A stretch of 64,000 nucleotides of DNA from Lachnospiraceae bacterium (GTDB lineage: Bacteria; Bacillota; Clostridia; Lachnospirales; Lachnospiraceae), in contig JAEETA010000003.1 in the NCBI GenBank assembly GCA_016286555.1, positions 62,001-126,000 on the forward strand, written 5' to 3'. Below are positions 27,342 through 38,100 of this stretch, one piece after another (within the stretch, counting starts at the first letter, position 1; the number at the start of each line of letters is the position of its first letter). Both the position numbers and the translations under genes were made by a program. The notes under the pieces were generated by a model that was not told the DNA's origin, did no database searches, and saw only the letters and a list, made by a program, of their open reading frames with translations.

Positions 27342-27830
27342 ATGGGAAATGCGAAGCAGTACGAGGCAAAAACCGAAGAGCTGCTGAAGCCCATCACGGA
27401 CGAATGCGGAGTCCGCATTTATGATGTGGAATGGGTGAAGGAAGGCAGCGAATACTATCTGAGAGCCTACATCGACAAGGACGGCGGTGTGGACATTAAC
27501 GACTGCGAGAAGGTCAGCCGTGCCTTTAACGAGGTGCTGGACCGGGAGGACTACATCGATGAGGCATACATCTTCGAGGTCTCCAGCCCGGGACTGGGCA
27601 GAACCCTGAAGAAGGACAGGCACCTGGAGCAGAGCATCGGCGAGGAGGTGGAGATCCGCTTCTACAAGCCTACTGAGGATCCCTTCGGCGGCAGCGCCAA
27701 GTGCAAGGAACTCATCGGGCTCCTGCAGGGCTTTACGGCGGACACCATCACGGTACAGAACGAAGCCGGAACGGAAGCACAGATCCCTCGCAGCGACATC
27801 GCGAAGATCAGCCTGACCATTGATTTTTGA
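27342..27830 (+). CDS. rimP: Ribosome maturation factor RimP
   Basis: A 162-aa factor for 30S subunit maturation, first gene of the operon. The ATG at 27342 has AGGGGG 8 bases upstream. The family pattern is present: YDVEWVKEGSEYYLRAYIDKDGGVDINDCEKVSRAFNEVLD and then YIFEVSSPGLGRTLKKDRHLEQSIG. A C-terminal SH3-like part ends SDIAKISLTIDF. Its position directly before nusA is the usual one. Confidence 0.96.
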   Translation: MGNAKQYEAKTEELLKPITDECGVRIYDVEWVKEGSEYYLRAYIDKDGGVDINDCEKVSRAFNEVLDREDYIDEAYIFEVSSPGLGRTLKKDRHLEQSIGEEVEIRFYKPTEDPFGGSAKCKELIGLLQGFTADTITVQNEAGTEAQIPRSDIAKISLTIDF

Positions 27831-27888
27831 CACAACAAAGAACAAAGAAACCGAAACCTACTAAAGAAAACGGAGGAAAACGAAAAAA

Positions 27889-29064
27889 ATGAACACCGAA
27901 CTGATGGAAGCACTGGACGCGCTGGAGCGTGAAAAAGGGATCGCCAAGGAAGTACTTTTCAAAGCGATTGAAGACTCCCTTCTCACCGCATGCAAGAACC
28001 ACTTCGGCAAGGCCGACAATGTAAAGGTGGAGATTGACAGAGAGACCGGCGATTATCTGGTCTATGCAGCCAAGGAAGTGGTGAAGACGCCCGAAGAGGT
28101 CGAGGACGATATGCTCCAGATTGCTTTGGATGACGCCAAGAAGCTTGCCAAGTCCGTGAAGGTGGGAGATGTGCTGAATGTGGAGATCAAGTCCAAGGAG
28201 TTTGGACGTATCGCTACCATGAGTGCTAAGAACGTGATCCTTCAGAAGATCCGTGAGGAAGAGCGCAACGTCATTTACAACCAGTATTTCGAGAAGGAAA
28301 AGATGGTTGTTACCGGCGTGGTGCAGCGCTATATCGGCAAGAATGTCAGCATCAACCTGGGCAAGGCAGACGCCATGCTGAACGAGAGCGAGATGGTGAA
28401 GGGCGAAGAGTTCAAGCCCACCGAGCGCATCAAGGTTTACGTCCTTGACGTGAAGAACACCCCTAAGGGACCCCGCATCAATGTCAGCCGCACTCATCCG
28501 GAGCTGGTTCGCAAGCTCTTTGAGTCCGAGGTTTCCGAGATTTCCGACGGTATCGTCGAGATCCGCAGCATTGCCCGTGAGGCAGGCAGCCGTACCAAGA
28601 TCGCTGTCTGGAGCAACAATCCCAACGTGGATCCCGTGGGTGCATGCGTCGGTATGAACGGCTCCCGTGTCAATGCCATCGTTGATGAGCTGGGCGGCGA
28701 GAAGATCGACATCGTTAACTGGGATGAGAATCCCGGAACTCTGGTGCAGAACGCACTGAGCCCCGCATCCGTTGTGGCAGTTTTCGCGGATCCCGATGAG
28801 AAGACCGCAAAGGTGGTAGTTCCCGACGATCAGCTGAGCCTGGCCATCGGCAAGGAGGGACAGAATGCCCGCCTGGCTGCAAAGCTTACCGGCTACAAGA
28901 TCGACATCAAGTCCGAGACTCAGGCAAAGGATTCTCCCGGATTCCGTTATGAGGACTACATGTACGACGAGGACGAGTTCTATGATGAAGAGGGTTACGA
29001 AGGCGAGTATGAAGGCGACGTGATCCTGGACGACGAGGCGGAGGCTCCCGCTGACGGAGAGTAA
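27889..29064 (+). CDS. nusA: Transcription termination/antitermination protein NusA
   Basis: A 391-aa RNA polymerase-binding protein. Domains in order are the N-terminal polymerase-binding domain (about 1-130), S1 (about 135-200, VTGVVQRYIGKNVSINLGK) and two KH domains (about 200-345, VGACVGMNGSRVNAIVDELGGEKIDIV and LAIGKEGQNARLAAKLTGYKIDI). There is a short very acidic tail (EDYMYDEDEFYDEEGYEGE) and no C-terminal acidic repeats, as usual in Firmicutes. A GGAGG lies 12 bases from the ATG, a rather long spacing. Confidence 0.97.
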   Translation: MNTELMEALDALEREKGIAKEVLFKAIEDSLLTACKNHFGKADNVKVEIDRETGDYLVYAAKEVVKTPEEVEDDMLQIALDDAKKLAKSVKVGDVLNVEIKSKEFGRIATMSAKNVILQKIREEERNVIYNQYFEKEKMVVTGVVQRYIGKNVSINLGKADAMLNESEMVKGEEFKPTERIKVYVLDVKNTPKGPRINVSRTHPELVRKLFESEVSEISDGIVEIRSIAREAGSRTKIAVWSNNPNVDPVGACVGMNGSRVNAIVDELGGEKIDIVNWDENPGTLVQNALSPASVVAVFADPDEKTAKVVVPDDQLSLAIGKEGQNARLAAKLTGYKIDIKSETQAKDSPGFRYEDYMYDEDEFYDEEGYEGEYEGDVILDDEAEAPADGE

Positions 29065-29068
29065 GGAA

Positions 29069-29389
29069 ATGCCTACAGACACTACGGGAAAAAAGAAGCC
29101 GCAGCGGCAATGCATCGGATGCGGCGAGCGGCATGACAAAAAGGATCTGATCCGTATCGTGCAGTCCCCGGAAGGAAAGCTTTCGGCGGATGCTACGGGA
29201 AGGAGCCAGGGCAGGGGCGCATACATCTGTCCGAAGCCGGAATGCCTGCAGAAAGCCGTGAAAAAAAGAGGCCTGAACCGGGCCTTCAAGCGGGAGATCC
29301 GTCCGGAGGAACTCACCGCTGTCACGGAGGATTTTTCCCGGATCTGCGATCAGCTCGCAGGGACAGGAGGCGGAAATGACGGAACATGA
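29069..29389 (+). CDS. rnpM: RNase P modulator RnpM (YlxR family)
   Basis: A 106-aa YlxR-family protein, with QRQCIGCGERHDKKDLIRIV and the GRGAYICPKPECLQKAVKKRGLNRAFK core; the paired cysteines and basic surface fit RNA binding. Members of this family modulate RNase P RNA. It starts 5 bases after nusA and overlaps the next gene by 14 bases, the conserved nusA-ylxR-ylxQ arrangement. The C-terminus extends about 15 residues beyond the core. Confidence 0.93.
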   Translation: MPTDTTGKKKPQRQCIGCGERHDKKDLIRIVQSPEGKLSADATGRSQGRGAYICPKPECLQKAVKKRGLNRAFKREIRPEELTAVTEDFSRICDQLAGTGGGNDGT

Positions 29390-29696
29390 GCACATCCTTT
29401 CCATGCTGGGTCTGGCCGCAAGAGGCAGGAATCTGACCAGCGGCGAAGATCAGGTGCTGGACGCCGTGCGAAGCGGCAAGGGCAGACTGGTCATTGTGGC
29501 CGGAGATGCCTCAGAGAATACGAAAAAGAAGTTTCACGACAAATGTACGTACTATGATGTACCGTTTCGCCTGTTCTCCGCGAAGGAGGAGCTGGGACAT
29601 GCCATCGGCAGGCAATCGCGCACCAATGTGTGTGTCCTGGATGCGGGACTGGCGAAGAAGATATCAGATTTAATCGATTCAAACAAAGAGGAGTAA
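29376..29696 (+). CDS. L7Ae/L30e/S12e-type ribosomal protein (YlxQ)
   Basis: A 106-aa kink-turn RNA-binding-type protein: [47 protein letters not shown] and [24 protein letters not shown] are characteristic of YlxQ. It overlaps rnpM by 14 bases and ends one base before infB, so it is translationally coupled to both. A kink-turn target is inferred from the family. Confidence 0.92.
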   Translation: MTEHEHILSMLGLAARGRNLTSGEDQVLDAVRSGKGRLVIVAGDASENTKKKFHDKCTYYDVPFRLFSAKEELGHAIGRQSRTNVCVLDAGLAKKISDLIDSNKEE

Positions 29697-29697
29697 C

Positions 29698-32697
29698 ATG
29701 GCAAAAATCATTATCAAAGATCTTGCAACGGAACTGGGCATGTCCAACAAGGAGGTGTTGGCCATTGCTGCAGAGAAAGGGATTGAGGCAAAGGCTTACA
29801 ACAGCTCTGTAGAGCCTGCCGATGCGGATAAGATCCGTGCGGCTGCCGGAAAGGGAGGCGCAAAAGCCCCCGCTCCCGAAAAGAAAGAGCCTGCAAAGGA
29901 GCAGAAGGCGGTAAAGGAAGAAGCCCCCGCAGCTCCTGCACAGAAGGTGGAGAAGCCCGCAGAGCAGCAGGCAAAACCTGCAAATGCGGACAGCGCACAG
30001 AAGGCACCCGCACAGAGCAAGCCTGCGCAGAAGGGGGATGCTCCCGCAAAGGGGAACAGACCTCAGGGTGAGAATGCGCCCAAAAAGAAGAACATCAGCA
30101 TGGTATTTAACCCCCAGTACTCCCGCATGAACGGCGGTCAGGGCGGCGGCAGAGATAATCGCGGCGGCCAGGGCGGCGGATACCAGAGAAATAACGGCGG
30201 CGGCTACAACAATCCCCGTCAGGGAAACAGCCAGCCTACTTATGCCAGAACTCCTATCAAACCTCTGACACCTCCTTCCGCGACTCCCAGCGTGAACATG
30301 GTGCCCGAGCATCATAATCAGCCGAAGAAACCTGCACCCGAGGCAGCAAAGGTGAACCCCTCCGTCACCGAAGCAGCGCCCGTAGCTCCCGCAGCACCTC
30401 AGCAGCAGGAGAGACCCGCGCAGGCACCTCGTCAGAACACCGGCTCCGCAGATATGAATCGCGGCGGCGCTCGTGACACGGGCAGAGACCAGCGTCAGTT
30501 CCAGGGCAGACCCCAGGGACAGCAGCAATCCGGAGGAAGGAGCGCAGGCGGCTATGGCAACAGAAACGGACAGGGACAGCAGGGACAGGGCTCTTACGGC
30601 CAGAGACCTTATCGCCAGGGGCAGGAAAACGCGGGGGGCGGTCAAAGGGGCTCTTATGGTAATGCAGCTCCTGGCCGCGGCTATAATAATACTGGCAGAG
30701 GTCAGAGACCAGGTGGGGGACAGGGAGGTTCCTTTGGTGGAGGACGCCCGCAGCCGGGTAAAGGCTTTGGCGGCGCGCCTGCGGCCGGCGACAAGGGCGG
30801 AAGAAACGACCGCCGCGGAAAAGGAAACGACCGCAAGAACAAGGAAGTAACATATACCGAGGGAGATGACAGCAAGCTGAATCGCCCCGGACGTTTCATC
30901 AAGCCTGTGAAGAAGGTGGAGGAGGCTCCCGAGGAGGTGATCAAGGTGATCACCCTGCCCGAGACCATCACCATCAAGGATCTGGCAGACAAGATGAAGC
31001 AGCGTCCCGCGGACATCATCAAGAAGCTGTTCCTGGCAGGTAAGATCGTTACCGTGAACCAGGAGATCTCCTATGAGGATGCCGAGAATATCGCAATGGA
31101 GTACGAAATCCTCTGCGAGCACGAGGTGAAGGTCAATGTCATCGAGGAGCTCCTGAAGGAGGAGGACGAAGCAGAAAGCGAAATGGTTTCCAGACCTCCC
31201 GTTGTCTGCGTTATGGGTCACGTCGATCACGGTAAGACATCCCTGCTGGATGCTATCCGTAATACCAATGTGACCGACCGCGAGGCCGGCGGTATCACCC
31301 AGGCCATCGGTGCATATACCGTCAACATCAAGGGCAGATCCATCACCTTCCTGGATACCCCCGGACACGAGGCATTTACCGCCATGCGTATGCGCGGTGC
31401 TAACGCTACGGATATCGCGATCCTGGTGGTGGCAGCCGACGACGGTGTCATGCCCCAGACCGTTGAGGCAATCAACCATGCAAAAGCAGCAGGCGTCGAG
31501 ATTATCGTCGCCGTGAATAAGATCGATAAGCCTTCCGCAAATGTGGACCGCGTAAAGCAGGAGCTGTCCGAGTACCAGCTGATTCCCGAGGATTGGGGCG
31601 GCAGCACCGTGTTTGCCAACGTCTCTGCGAAGACCGGAGAGGGCATCGATTCCCTGCTTGAAATGATCCTTCTGACCAGCGATGTGCTGGAGCTGAAGGC
31701 AAATCCCAACCGTCGTGCGAGAGGTCTCGTTATCGAGGCCGAGCTGGACAAGGGCCGTGGTCCCGTGGCTACCGTTCTGGTGCAGAAGGGTACCCTGAAG
31801 GTGGGCGATTTCATCTCCGCCGGTGCATCCCACGGTAAGGTCCGTGCCATGATCGACGACAAGGGCAGAAGAGTGAAGGAAGCCCTTCCCTCCGTGCCCG
31901 TAGAGATCCTCGGTCTGTCCGATGTACCTGAGGCAGGCGAGGTCTTTATCGCACATGAAAATGACAAGACTGCCAGATCCTTCGCCGAGACCTACATGGC
32001 GGAGAACAAGCAGAAGAAGATCGAAGAGACTCAGGGCCGCATGAGCCTGGAGGATCTGTTCTCCAAGATCCAGGAGGGCAACCTGAAGGAGCTGAACGTC
32101 ATCGTCAAGGCAGACGTCCAGGGTTCCGTGGAAGCCGTGAAGGAGAGTCTGACCAAGCTGTCCAACGAAGAAGTTGTGGTACGCTGCATCCATGGCGGTG
32201 TGGGTGCCATCAACGAGAGCGATGTGAACCTGGCAAGCGCATCCGATGCCATCATCATCGGATTCAACGTTCGCCCCGATGCCACCGCTAAGGACAAGGC
32301 AGAGCAGGAGAATGTGGACGTACGTCTCTACAATGTCATCTATCAGGCCATCGAGGATATCGAGAAGGCTATGAAGGGCATGCTGGATCCCGTCTTCGAG
32401 GAGAAGGTCATCGGCCACGCCGAGGTACGTCAGATCTTCAAGGCATCCGCTATCGGAAACATCGCAGGTTCCTATGTGCTGGACGGCGAGATCCGCAGAG
32501 GATGCAAGGTCCGTATCACCCGTCAGGGTGCGGACGAGCCCGTCTGGGAAGGCGAGCTGGCATCCCTGAAGAGATTCAAGGATGATGTAAAGGAAGTAAA
32601 GGCCGGCTTTGAGTGCGGTCTCGTATTTGAAGGGTTCGACAAGATGCAGGAGGCAGACGTAGTCGAGGCTTACATCATGGTCGAGGTACCCAGGTAA
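29698..32697 (+). CDS. infB: Translation initiation factor IF-2
   Basis: A 999-aa GTPase that places initiator tRNA on the 30S subunit. It has an IF2 N-domain (about 1-52), then a very long disordered segment (about 55-390), a second IF2_N-like region (about 420-480), and the G domain from about 500 ([24 protein letters not shown]). Domains II to IV follow. The disordered part is Ala/Pro/Lys-rich and then Gly/Arg/Gln/Asn-rich with many RGG- and GGQGG-type units, longer than in most Firmicutes. It is in the standard operon place. Confidence 0.97.
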   Translation: MAKIIIKDLATELGMSNKEVLAIAAEKGIEAKAYNSSVEPADADKIRAAAGKGGAKAPAPEKKEPAKEQKAVKEEAPAAPAQKVEKPAEQQAKPANADSAQKAPAQSKPAQKGDAPAKGNRPQGENAPKKKNISMVFNPQYSRMNGGQGGGRDNRGGQGGGYQRNNGGGYNNPRQGNSQPTYARTPIKPLTPPSATPSVNMVPEHHNQPKKPAPEAAKVNPSVTEAAPVAPAAPQQQERPAQAPRQNTGSADMNRGGARDTGRDQRQFQGRPQGQQQSGGRSAGGYGNRNGQGQQGQGSYGQRPYRQGQENAGGGQRGSYGNAAPGRGYNNTGRGQRPGGGQGGSFGGGRPQPGKGFGGAPAAGDKGGRNDRRGKGNDRKNKEVTYTEGDDSKLNRPGRFIKPVKKVEEAPEEVIKVITLPETITIKDLADKMKQRPADIIKKLFLAGKIVTVNQEISYEDAENIAMEYEILCEHEVKVNVIEELLKEEDEAESEMVSRPPVVCVMGHVDHGKTSLLDAIRNTNVTDREAGGITQAIGAYTVNIKGRSITFLDTPGHEAFTAMRMRGANATDIAILVVAADDGVMPQTVEAINHAKAAGVEIIVAVNKIDKPSANVDRVKQELSEYQLIPEDWGGSTVFANVSAKTGEGIDSLLEMILLTSDVLELKANPNRRARGLVIEAELDKGRGPVATVLVQKGTLKVGDFISAGASHGKVRAMIDDKGRRVKEALPSVPVEILGLSDVPEAGEVFIAHENDKTARSFAETYMAENKQKKIEETQGRMSLEDLFSKIQEGNLKELNVIVKADVQGSVEAVKESLTKLSNEEVVVRCIHGGVGAINESDVNLASASDAIIIGFNVRPDATAKDKAEQENVDVRLYNVIYQAIEDIEKAMKGMLDPVFEEKVIGHAEVRQIFKASAIGNIAGSYVLDGEIRRGCKVRITRQGADEPVWEGELASLKRFKDDVKEVKAGFECGLVFEGFDKMQEADVVEAYIMVEVPR

Positions 32698-32709
32698 GAC
32701 AGGTAAGAA

Positions 32710-33099
32710 ATGAGAAAGAACAGTATTAAAAACACAAGGATCAACGGGGAGGTGCAGAAGGTCTTAAGCGAGATCATCCGCAACGAGATCAAGGACCCTC
32801 GCATCAGCCCCTGGACCAGTGTGGTTGCCGTGGAAGTGGCTCCCGATCTGAAGACCTGTAAGGCATGGATCTCCGTGCTGGGTTCGGAGCAGGACCGCAT
32901 CTATACGGAGCAGGGATTAAAAAGCGCAGCTTCCTTCATTCGCAGGGAGCTGGCTCACACCCTGAATATGCGCTCCACGCCGGAGATCACCTTCCTGATG
33001 GACCAGTCCATCGAGTACGGTGTCAACATGTCCCATCGCATCGATGAGGTGATCGCGGAAGACAACAGCCACCATGTGTCGGAGGAAACGGATGATTGA
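32710..33099 (+). CDS. rbfA: Ribosome-binding factor A
   Basis: A 129-aa 30S maturation factor with the single KH-like fold: INGEVQKVLSEIIRNEIKDPRI at the N-terminus and ALRRELAHTLNMRSTPEITFLMDQSIEYG-like sequence at the C-terminus (RRELAHTLNMRSTPEITFLM). It starts 12 bases after infB and overlaps the next gene by 8 bases. Confidence 0.96.
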   Translation: MRKNSIKNTRINGEVQKVLSEIIRNEIKDPRISPWTSVVAVEVAPDLKTCKAWISVLGSEQDRIYTEQGLKSAASFIRRELAHTLNMRSTPEITFLMDQSIEYGVNMSHRIDEVIAEDNSHHVSEETDD

Positions 33100-34039
33100 T
33101 TTGATCAAGGAATGCGAGGGCGCCCGGACCATCGGGATCAGCGGCCACGTTCGTCCCGATGGGGATTGCGTGGGTTCCTGCCTTGCGCTTCGCAAATATC
33201 TGCTGAACGCTTTCCCCGATGTACAGGTGACGGTCAATCTGCAGACCCCCCCCAGGATCTTTCATAACCTGGCGGGTTACGAAGAGGTGCAGACGGAATT
33301 TCCCGAGCAGCCTCGCTATGATGTTTATTTTGCACTGGATTGCAACAGAGAACGCCTCGGCCCTGCCGGTGACTATTTTGATAATGCCGTCAAGACCATC
33401 AACATCGATCATCACGTCAGCAACACCGGCGTAGGTCAGATCAATGTGGTGGAGCCCGAGATCAGCTCAACCGGAGAGCTCCTCTATACGCTCTTCGACA
33501 AAAAGTATATGGATGCCCAGGTGGCGGAGGCCCTGTATGTGGCCATGATCCACGACACGGGCGTGTTCCAGTATTCCTGCACTTCGCCGCAGACCATGCG
33601 GATCGCGGCGGATCTGATGGAGTACGGTCTGAACTTCCCCGTGATCATTCAGGAGACCTTCTACGAGAAGACCTATCTCCAGGCCCAGATCATGGGAAGG
33701 TGTCTGATGGAGAGTGTCCGTTTTATGGACGGACGCTGCATTGTCAGTGCAGTGGATCGCAAGACCGCAGAGTTTTACGGCGTACTTCCGAAGGATTACG
33801 AGGGCATCGTCAATCAGCTCATCAACATCAAAGGGGTGGATTGCGCCCTGTTTATGTATGAGACGGATACCCTGGAGTTCAAGGTGAGCCTCCGCTCTTC
33901 CGAAGCGGTGGACGTATCCAAGGTCGCGGAGCATTTCGGCGGCGGCGGACACGTGCGCGCAGCAGGCTGCACCATGAAGGGTACCTTCCACGACTGCGTC
34001 AATAATCTCTCCAAATATATCGCGGAGCAGATGTCATAA
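33092..34039 (+). CDS. DHH/DHHA1 phosphoesterase, NrnA-like
   Basis: A 315-aa bifunctional oligoribonuclease/pAp phosphatase-type enzyme. The ATG at 33092, with GGAGG about 7 bases upstream, lies inside the end of rbfA. The DHH-domain motifs are GHVRPDGDCVGS, ALDCNRE, NIDHHVSN and MIHDTGVFQYS; the DHHA1 motif is GGGGHVRAAGC. Position after rbfA and before truB is standard in Firmicutes. It probably degrades short RNA and 3'-phosphoadenosine phosphate in the cytoplasm. Confidence 0.93.
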   Translation: MIDLIKECEGARTIGISGHVRPDGDCVGSCLALRKYLLNAFPDVQVTVNLQTPPRIFHNLAGYEEVQTEFPEQPRYDVYFALDCNRERLGPAGDYFDNAVKTINIDHHVSNTGVGQINVVEPEISSTGELLYTLFDKKYMDAQVAEALYVAMIHDTGVFQYSCTSPQTMRIAADLMEYGLNFPVIIQETFYEKTYLQAQIMGRCLMESVRFMDGRCIVSAVDRKTAEFYGVLPKDYEGIVNQLINIKGVDCALFMYETDTLEFKVSLRSSEAVDVSKVAEHFGGGGHVRAAGCTMKGTFHDCVNNLSKYIAEQMS

Positions 34040-34062
34040 GTGCCGGTTTAGAGCATAGGAGG

Positions 34063-34090
34063 ATCCCGCGTTTTTTTCGCGGGATTTTCT
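34063..34090 (+). terminator. Hairpin with T-rich flank between nrnA and truB
   Basis: ATCCCGCG (34063-34070) and CGCGGGAT (34078-34085) form an 8-bp stem around a T7 loop, followed only by TTTCT. It may be a partial terminator or attenuator, since truB has no evident promoter of its own. Confidence 0.5.
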
Positions 34091-34115
34091 ATGAAAGAGA
34101 GTTTTATGGAGTTTC

Positions 34116-35117
34116 ATGCAGACAACTGAGCAATACAACGGAATCATCAATGTTTATAAAGAGCAGGGCTTTACCTCCTTTGACGCAGTAGCGGCACTGC
34201 GTGGGATCCTCCACCAGAAGAAGATCGGTCACACCGGAACTCTGGATCCCATGGCCACCGGCGTCCTGCCTGTGTGTCTGGGCAAGGGTACGGGCGTGGT
34301 AGAGCTCCTGACGGACTGGGATAAGGAATATGTGGGGGAACTTCTGACAGGACTGTCAACAGACACCCTGGATGTGACGGGGCAGCGCACGGGAGGAGAT
34401 CCCGCACTGGCAGCAGCCCTTTCCCCGGAACAGATCCGTGAGGCCGTGTTTTCCTTCCTGGGAGGATATGATCAGATCCCGCCCATGTACTCCGCCCTGA
34501 AGGTGGACGGTCAGCGCCTCTACGACCTGGCCCGGAAGGGACAGGAGGTGGAGCGAAAGCCCAGGCCTGTGAAGATCCATGAAATGGAGATCCTGTCGGA
34601 GGGAAGTGAGGAAATCACTTCGGAATCGGGAGAGACCTTTACCGTACCCACGGTGCGGTTCCGGGTGCTTTGCTCCAAGGGAACTTACATCCGGAGTCTT
34701 TGTGACGACATCGGAAACAAACTGGGCTGCGGCGGCTGCATGAAGTCGCTGGAGCGCACGGCAGTAGGGCCCTTTACTCTGGAGAACGCAAAGCGGTTGA
34801 AGGAGATCGAAAGTCTCCGGGATGCGGCGTTATCGCGGGGAGAGTTCCATCATCGGGATAATCGGGGAAATGACTGCCCCCCGGGAGAAGTGCTGGGAAT
34901 CCTGCCCATCGACCTGTTGTTCCGGGATCTGCCGGAGGCAAGGGCGCTTCCCGCAGGGGAAAAACTCCTGCAAAACGGAAATCCGGTGAAGGCATCGCTG
35001 CTGCAGGGATGTCCGGATGCAGAAAGGCTTCGCATCTATCTGGAAGATGACACCTTTGTCGGAATCTTCCGAAAGAGCGGCGAGTTGTACAAGCCGGAGA
35101 AGATTTTTTTGATCTGA
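34116..35117 (+). CDS. truB: tRNA pseudouridine(55) synthase TruB
   Basis: A 333-aa enzyme that makes pseudouridine 55 in the T-loop of tRNAs. Signature sequences are NVYKEQGFTSFDAVAALR, KIGHTGTLDPMATGVLPVCLG (catalytic Asp in TLDP), QIPPMYSALKVDGQRLYDLARKG and CSKGTYIRSLCDDIG. There is a weak GGAG 4 bases before the ATG. A C-terminal extension of about 60 aa carries a PUA-like segment. It ends the conserved part of the operon; ribF, its usual neighbour, lies 5 kb on. Confidence 0.95.
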   Translation: MQTTEQYNGIINVYKEQGFTSFDAVAALRGILHQKKIGHTGTLDPMATGVLPVCLGKGTGVVELLTDWDKEYVGELLTGLSTDTLDVTGQRTGGDPALAAALSPEQIREAVFSFLGGYDQIPPMYSALKVDGQRLYDLARKGQEVERKPRPVKIHEMEILSEGSEEITSESGETFTVPTVRFRVLCSKGTYIRSLCDDIGNKLGCGGCMKSLERTAVGPFTLENAKRLKEIESLRDAALSRGEFHHRDNRGNDCPPGEVLGILPIDLLFRDLPEARALPAGEKLLQNGNPVKASLLQGCPDAERLRIYLEDDTFVGIFRKSGELYKPEKIFLI

Positions 35118-35144
35118 GTTTTACACAAGGGAATGGAATCAGAC

Positions 35145-38100
35145 ATGAGATATAATGCGTTTATCAGTTACAGACATTCGGAACTGGATATGTTCGTGGC
35201 AAAGCAGGTGCACCGGAGACTGGAGACCTTCCGTGTCCCCCGCAAGGTGCAGAAGGCCACGGGCGTCAAGAATATCAAGAGGGTGTTCCGCGACCAGGAG
35301 GAGCTTCCCATCGGAAGTGACCTGGGGGATAACATCAGCACCGCTTTGCAGGAATCGGAATTCCTGCTGGTGATCTGCTCTCCCAGAACCCCTCAGTCCT
35401 ACTGGGTTCAGACGGAGATCAAGACCTTCATCTCCATGCACGGCAGGGAGAATGTGCTGGCTATTCTCATTGAGGGCGAGCCCAACGAGTCCTTCCCGCC
35501 GGAGCTGCTGACGGATGAAAAAGGAAATCCCGTGGAGCCTCTGGCAGCGGATGTCCGCGGCAAGGATATGCGGGAGGTGAAAAAGAAGCTCCGGACGGAG
35601 ATCATGCGTCTGGCAGCACCTCTGCTTCACTGCAGTTATGACGATCTGCGGCAGCGCCACAAAGAGCGTCAGATGCGGAGAGCCTTTGCTTTTATGACTG
35701 CGGGCCTGGTGCTGGCATCCGGCATTGCGGCAGCAGCTATCTACACTGCGAAGACGGTGCATGATGCGGCCGTAAAGGTGGAAGCGGCTTACGAAGAGAC
35801 CCAACGTGCGTACGAGGCGGAGCAGGAAAGTCTTCGTCTGCAGAAGATCGCTTATCGCGAACAGCTCATCAGCCAGTCCAAGGTCCTGGCGGAGACCGCA
35901 GAGGACCTGCTGAAGGAAGGCGACCGTATGCGGGGTATCGCCGTAGCATTGGCAGCCCTTCCCTCCGAGGAGAATGACAGACCCTATGAGCCCAGGGCAG
36001 AGATGGCCCTGAATGAAATGCTCTATGCATACAATTCCGGCGCAGAGCTGGAGCCGGACCGGATCGTATCCATGCCTCTTCCGGTGAGTGATTTCAAGCA
36101 TAACCCGAACGGGGATAAGATCGTAGTCAGCGATAATTCCGATGAGGTGGCTGTTTTTACCACCGTTGACGGAAAGAAGCTCTTTAGCGTACCTGCTCCT
36201 CTGGATGACAGAAATGACACCTATGATCTGCGGGATATGCTCATGACGGGAGATGACACCACTGTCATTGCGTATGAGAACAGTGTTTCCGCTTATGATT
36301 TGGAAGGAGAGCTTCTCTGGACCTTCTCCTATTCGGAATTGGTCGAGGGTCTGCGCTATTCTTCCGAGCAGGATCTCATTGCCATTGTGTCCCAGCGCAC
36401 CATCGATTTTGTCAGACCCGGTGGCAGGATTGCCTGCACTTATAACGTGCCGGAGGAGGAGCCCAGAACCTTTATCGATGCCTGCGGTTTTTCCCCGGAT
36501 GGAAAGACCTTTGCCTGCACCTTTTATAAGACTTCCTTCTCTCTGTACTCCGATGCGGAGGATACGGATGAGCGGGGGCATGTAGCCATAGTGGATACCG
36601 CAAGCGGTGAGGGCAGGATCGTCCGTGTATCCGCGGGGTATCTTGCTGAGTTATCCTTTGTGGATAACGAGAGATTTGCCGTGGCTGTGGCTGAGGAAGG
36701 AGAGCGGTTGCTCCTGACCGGAAACGGCAGCATCGATTGTGTGAATACGGTCTCCGGGGCCACGCTCTGGAGTTCCCCTTACCAGTTCAATGCCAATGTG
36801 CTGCAGAGCAGCAGTCTGGAGATGTTCTGCAGAGAGATCGAGGATGAAAACGGCAACAAGGGAAATAAAGTCGACATCACGGTTGACAGGAATTTCTATG
36901 ATTACGATGCCGCTGACGGAAAGCTCTGCTTTACCTTTGAGTGCAGTTCTCCCATCACCGGACACAATGCGGCACCGGGAAACAGCATCCTGGCCATGTT
37001 TGAGCGGGACGGCACCATCGATTATCTGGATGCGGAAGCCGGAAGCGTTTATTCGGACAACAGAGACAATACGGATCTGACCACCCTGAAGGGCGCTGCC
37101 CGGAAGGGATGCCTCGTGATCATGGGGTACAAGTCCCCCGATATCGTCCTCCTTCGTTACATGGAGGGAGAGGGTAAGACCGAGATCGGATATTACGAGG
37201 ATTACCTGTCCAATGTGGAATTCAGCGAGGACGGCACTCTGATCCTTCTGGATTACGGTCGGAAATACGAAGTCCTGGATGCGCAGACCTACGAGACGGT
37301 CTGCAGCGGCGGTGACGGCGAGGAACATGTGAACTTTGTCAGTCTGACGCCTGATGATCAGATCCTTCTGTTCCGGGGAAGCTTCCTGGAGCGGATCGAT
37401 CCCGTCACCGGAGAAAGCGTGAAGCTGGATGCGGATGACTATGAGTTTGCAGAGACCATCTATTATCCCGAAGTGGAGCGTCTGGTGTGCTTCGGCAGAG
37501 AGTCGGCTGTCATCGACACGAAGGAGATGCAGTACGTCTACACCGATATCCCGGATCTGTATGCGGAGTACTACACCCATACCATGGCGGGACTGGGCGG
37601 TAAGGACAGTGAGATCCTCTGCATGATGCGCAGCGACAATACGCTCCACATCGTAAATCTGAAGGATGGGTCCGAACTGGTGGTGGACCGGGAGGAGTTA
37701 AAGACTCTGTCAGGCTATGACCACAAGGAGGGCATGACCGTGAGCCGTGACGGAAGCAAGGTGGCTTTCTTCTGTCTGGACGGCTACGCAAGAGTGCTGG
37801 ATACTTCCGACGGACACGAGGTGGCAGCCATTCCTTTCACTGCCAGAAGAGAGATGTTCCTGGGATTCTCCCCCGACGGAAGCAAACTGATGCTGCAGGG
37901 AGATGACTACTATTTCCGCGTCTTCGATCTGGAGACCGGAAAGCTGGTCTACCTGTCGGATACCCAGTTCTATACCGTTGCTCAGGCAAAATATGAAGAG
38001 GAGTCCGGGATTATCATTCTCCGCGCAGGCGTGTATCTGTATGTGTTTGACGCGGATTCCTACGGATGTATTCTGGCGGTTCCTTATGGCAAGGACATGA

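Noticed and set aside
29491..32418. 975-codon open frame opposite infB
   Set aside because: Shadow of the GC-biased infB frame; no domain.
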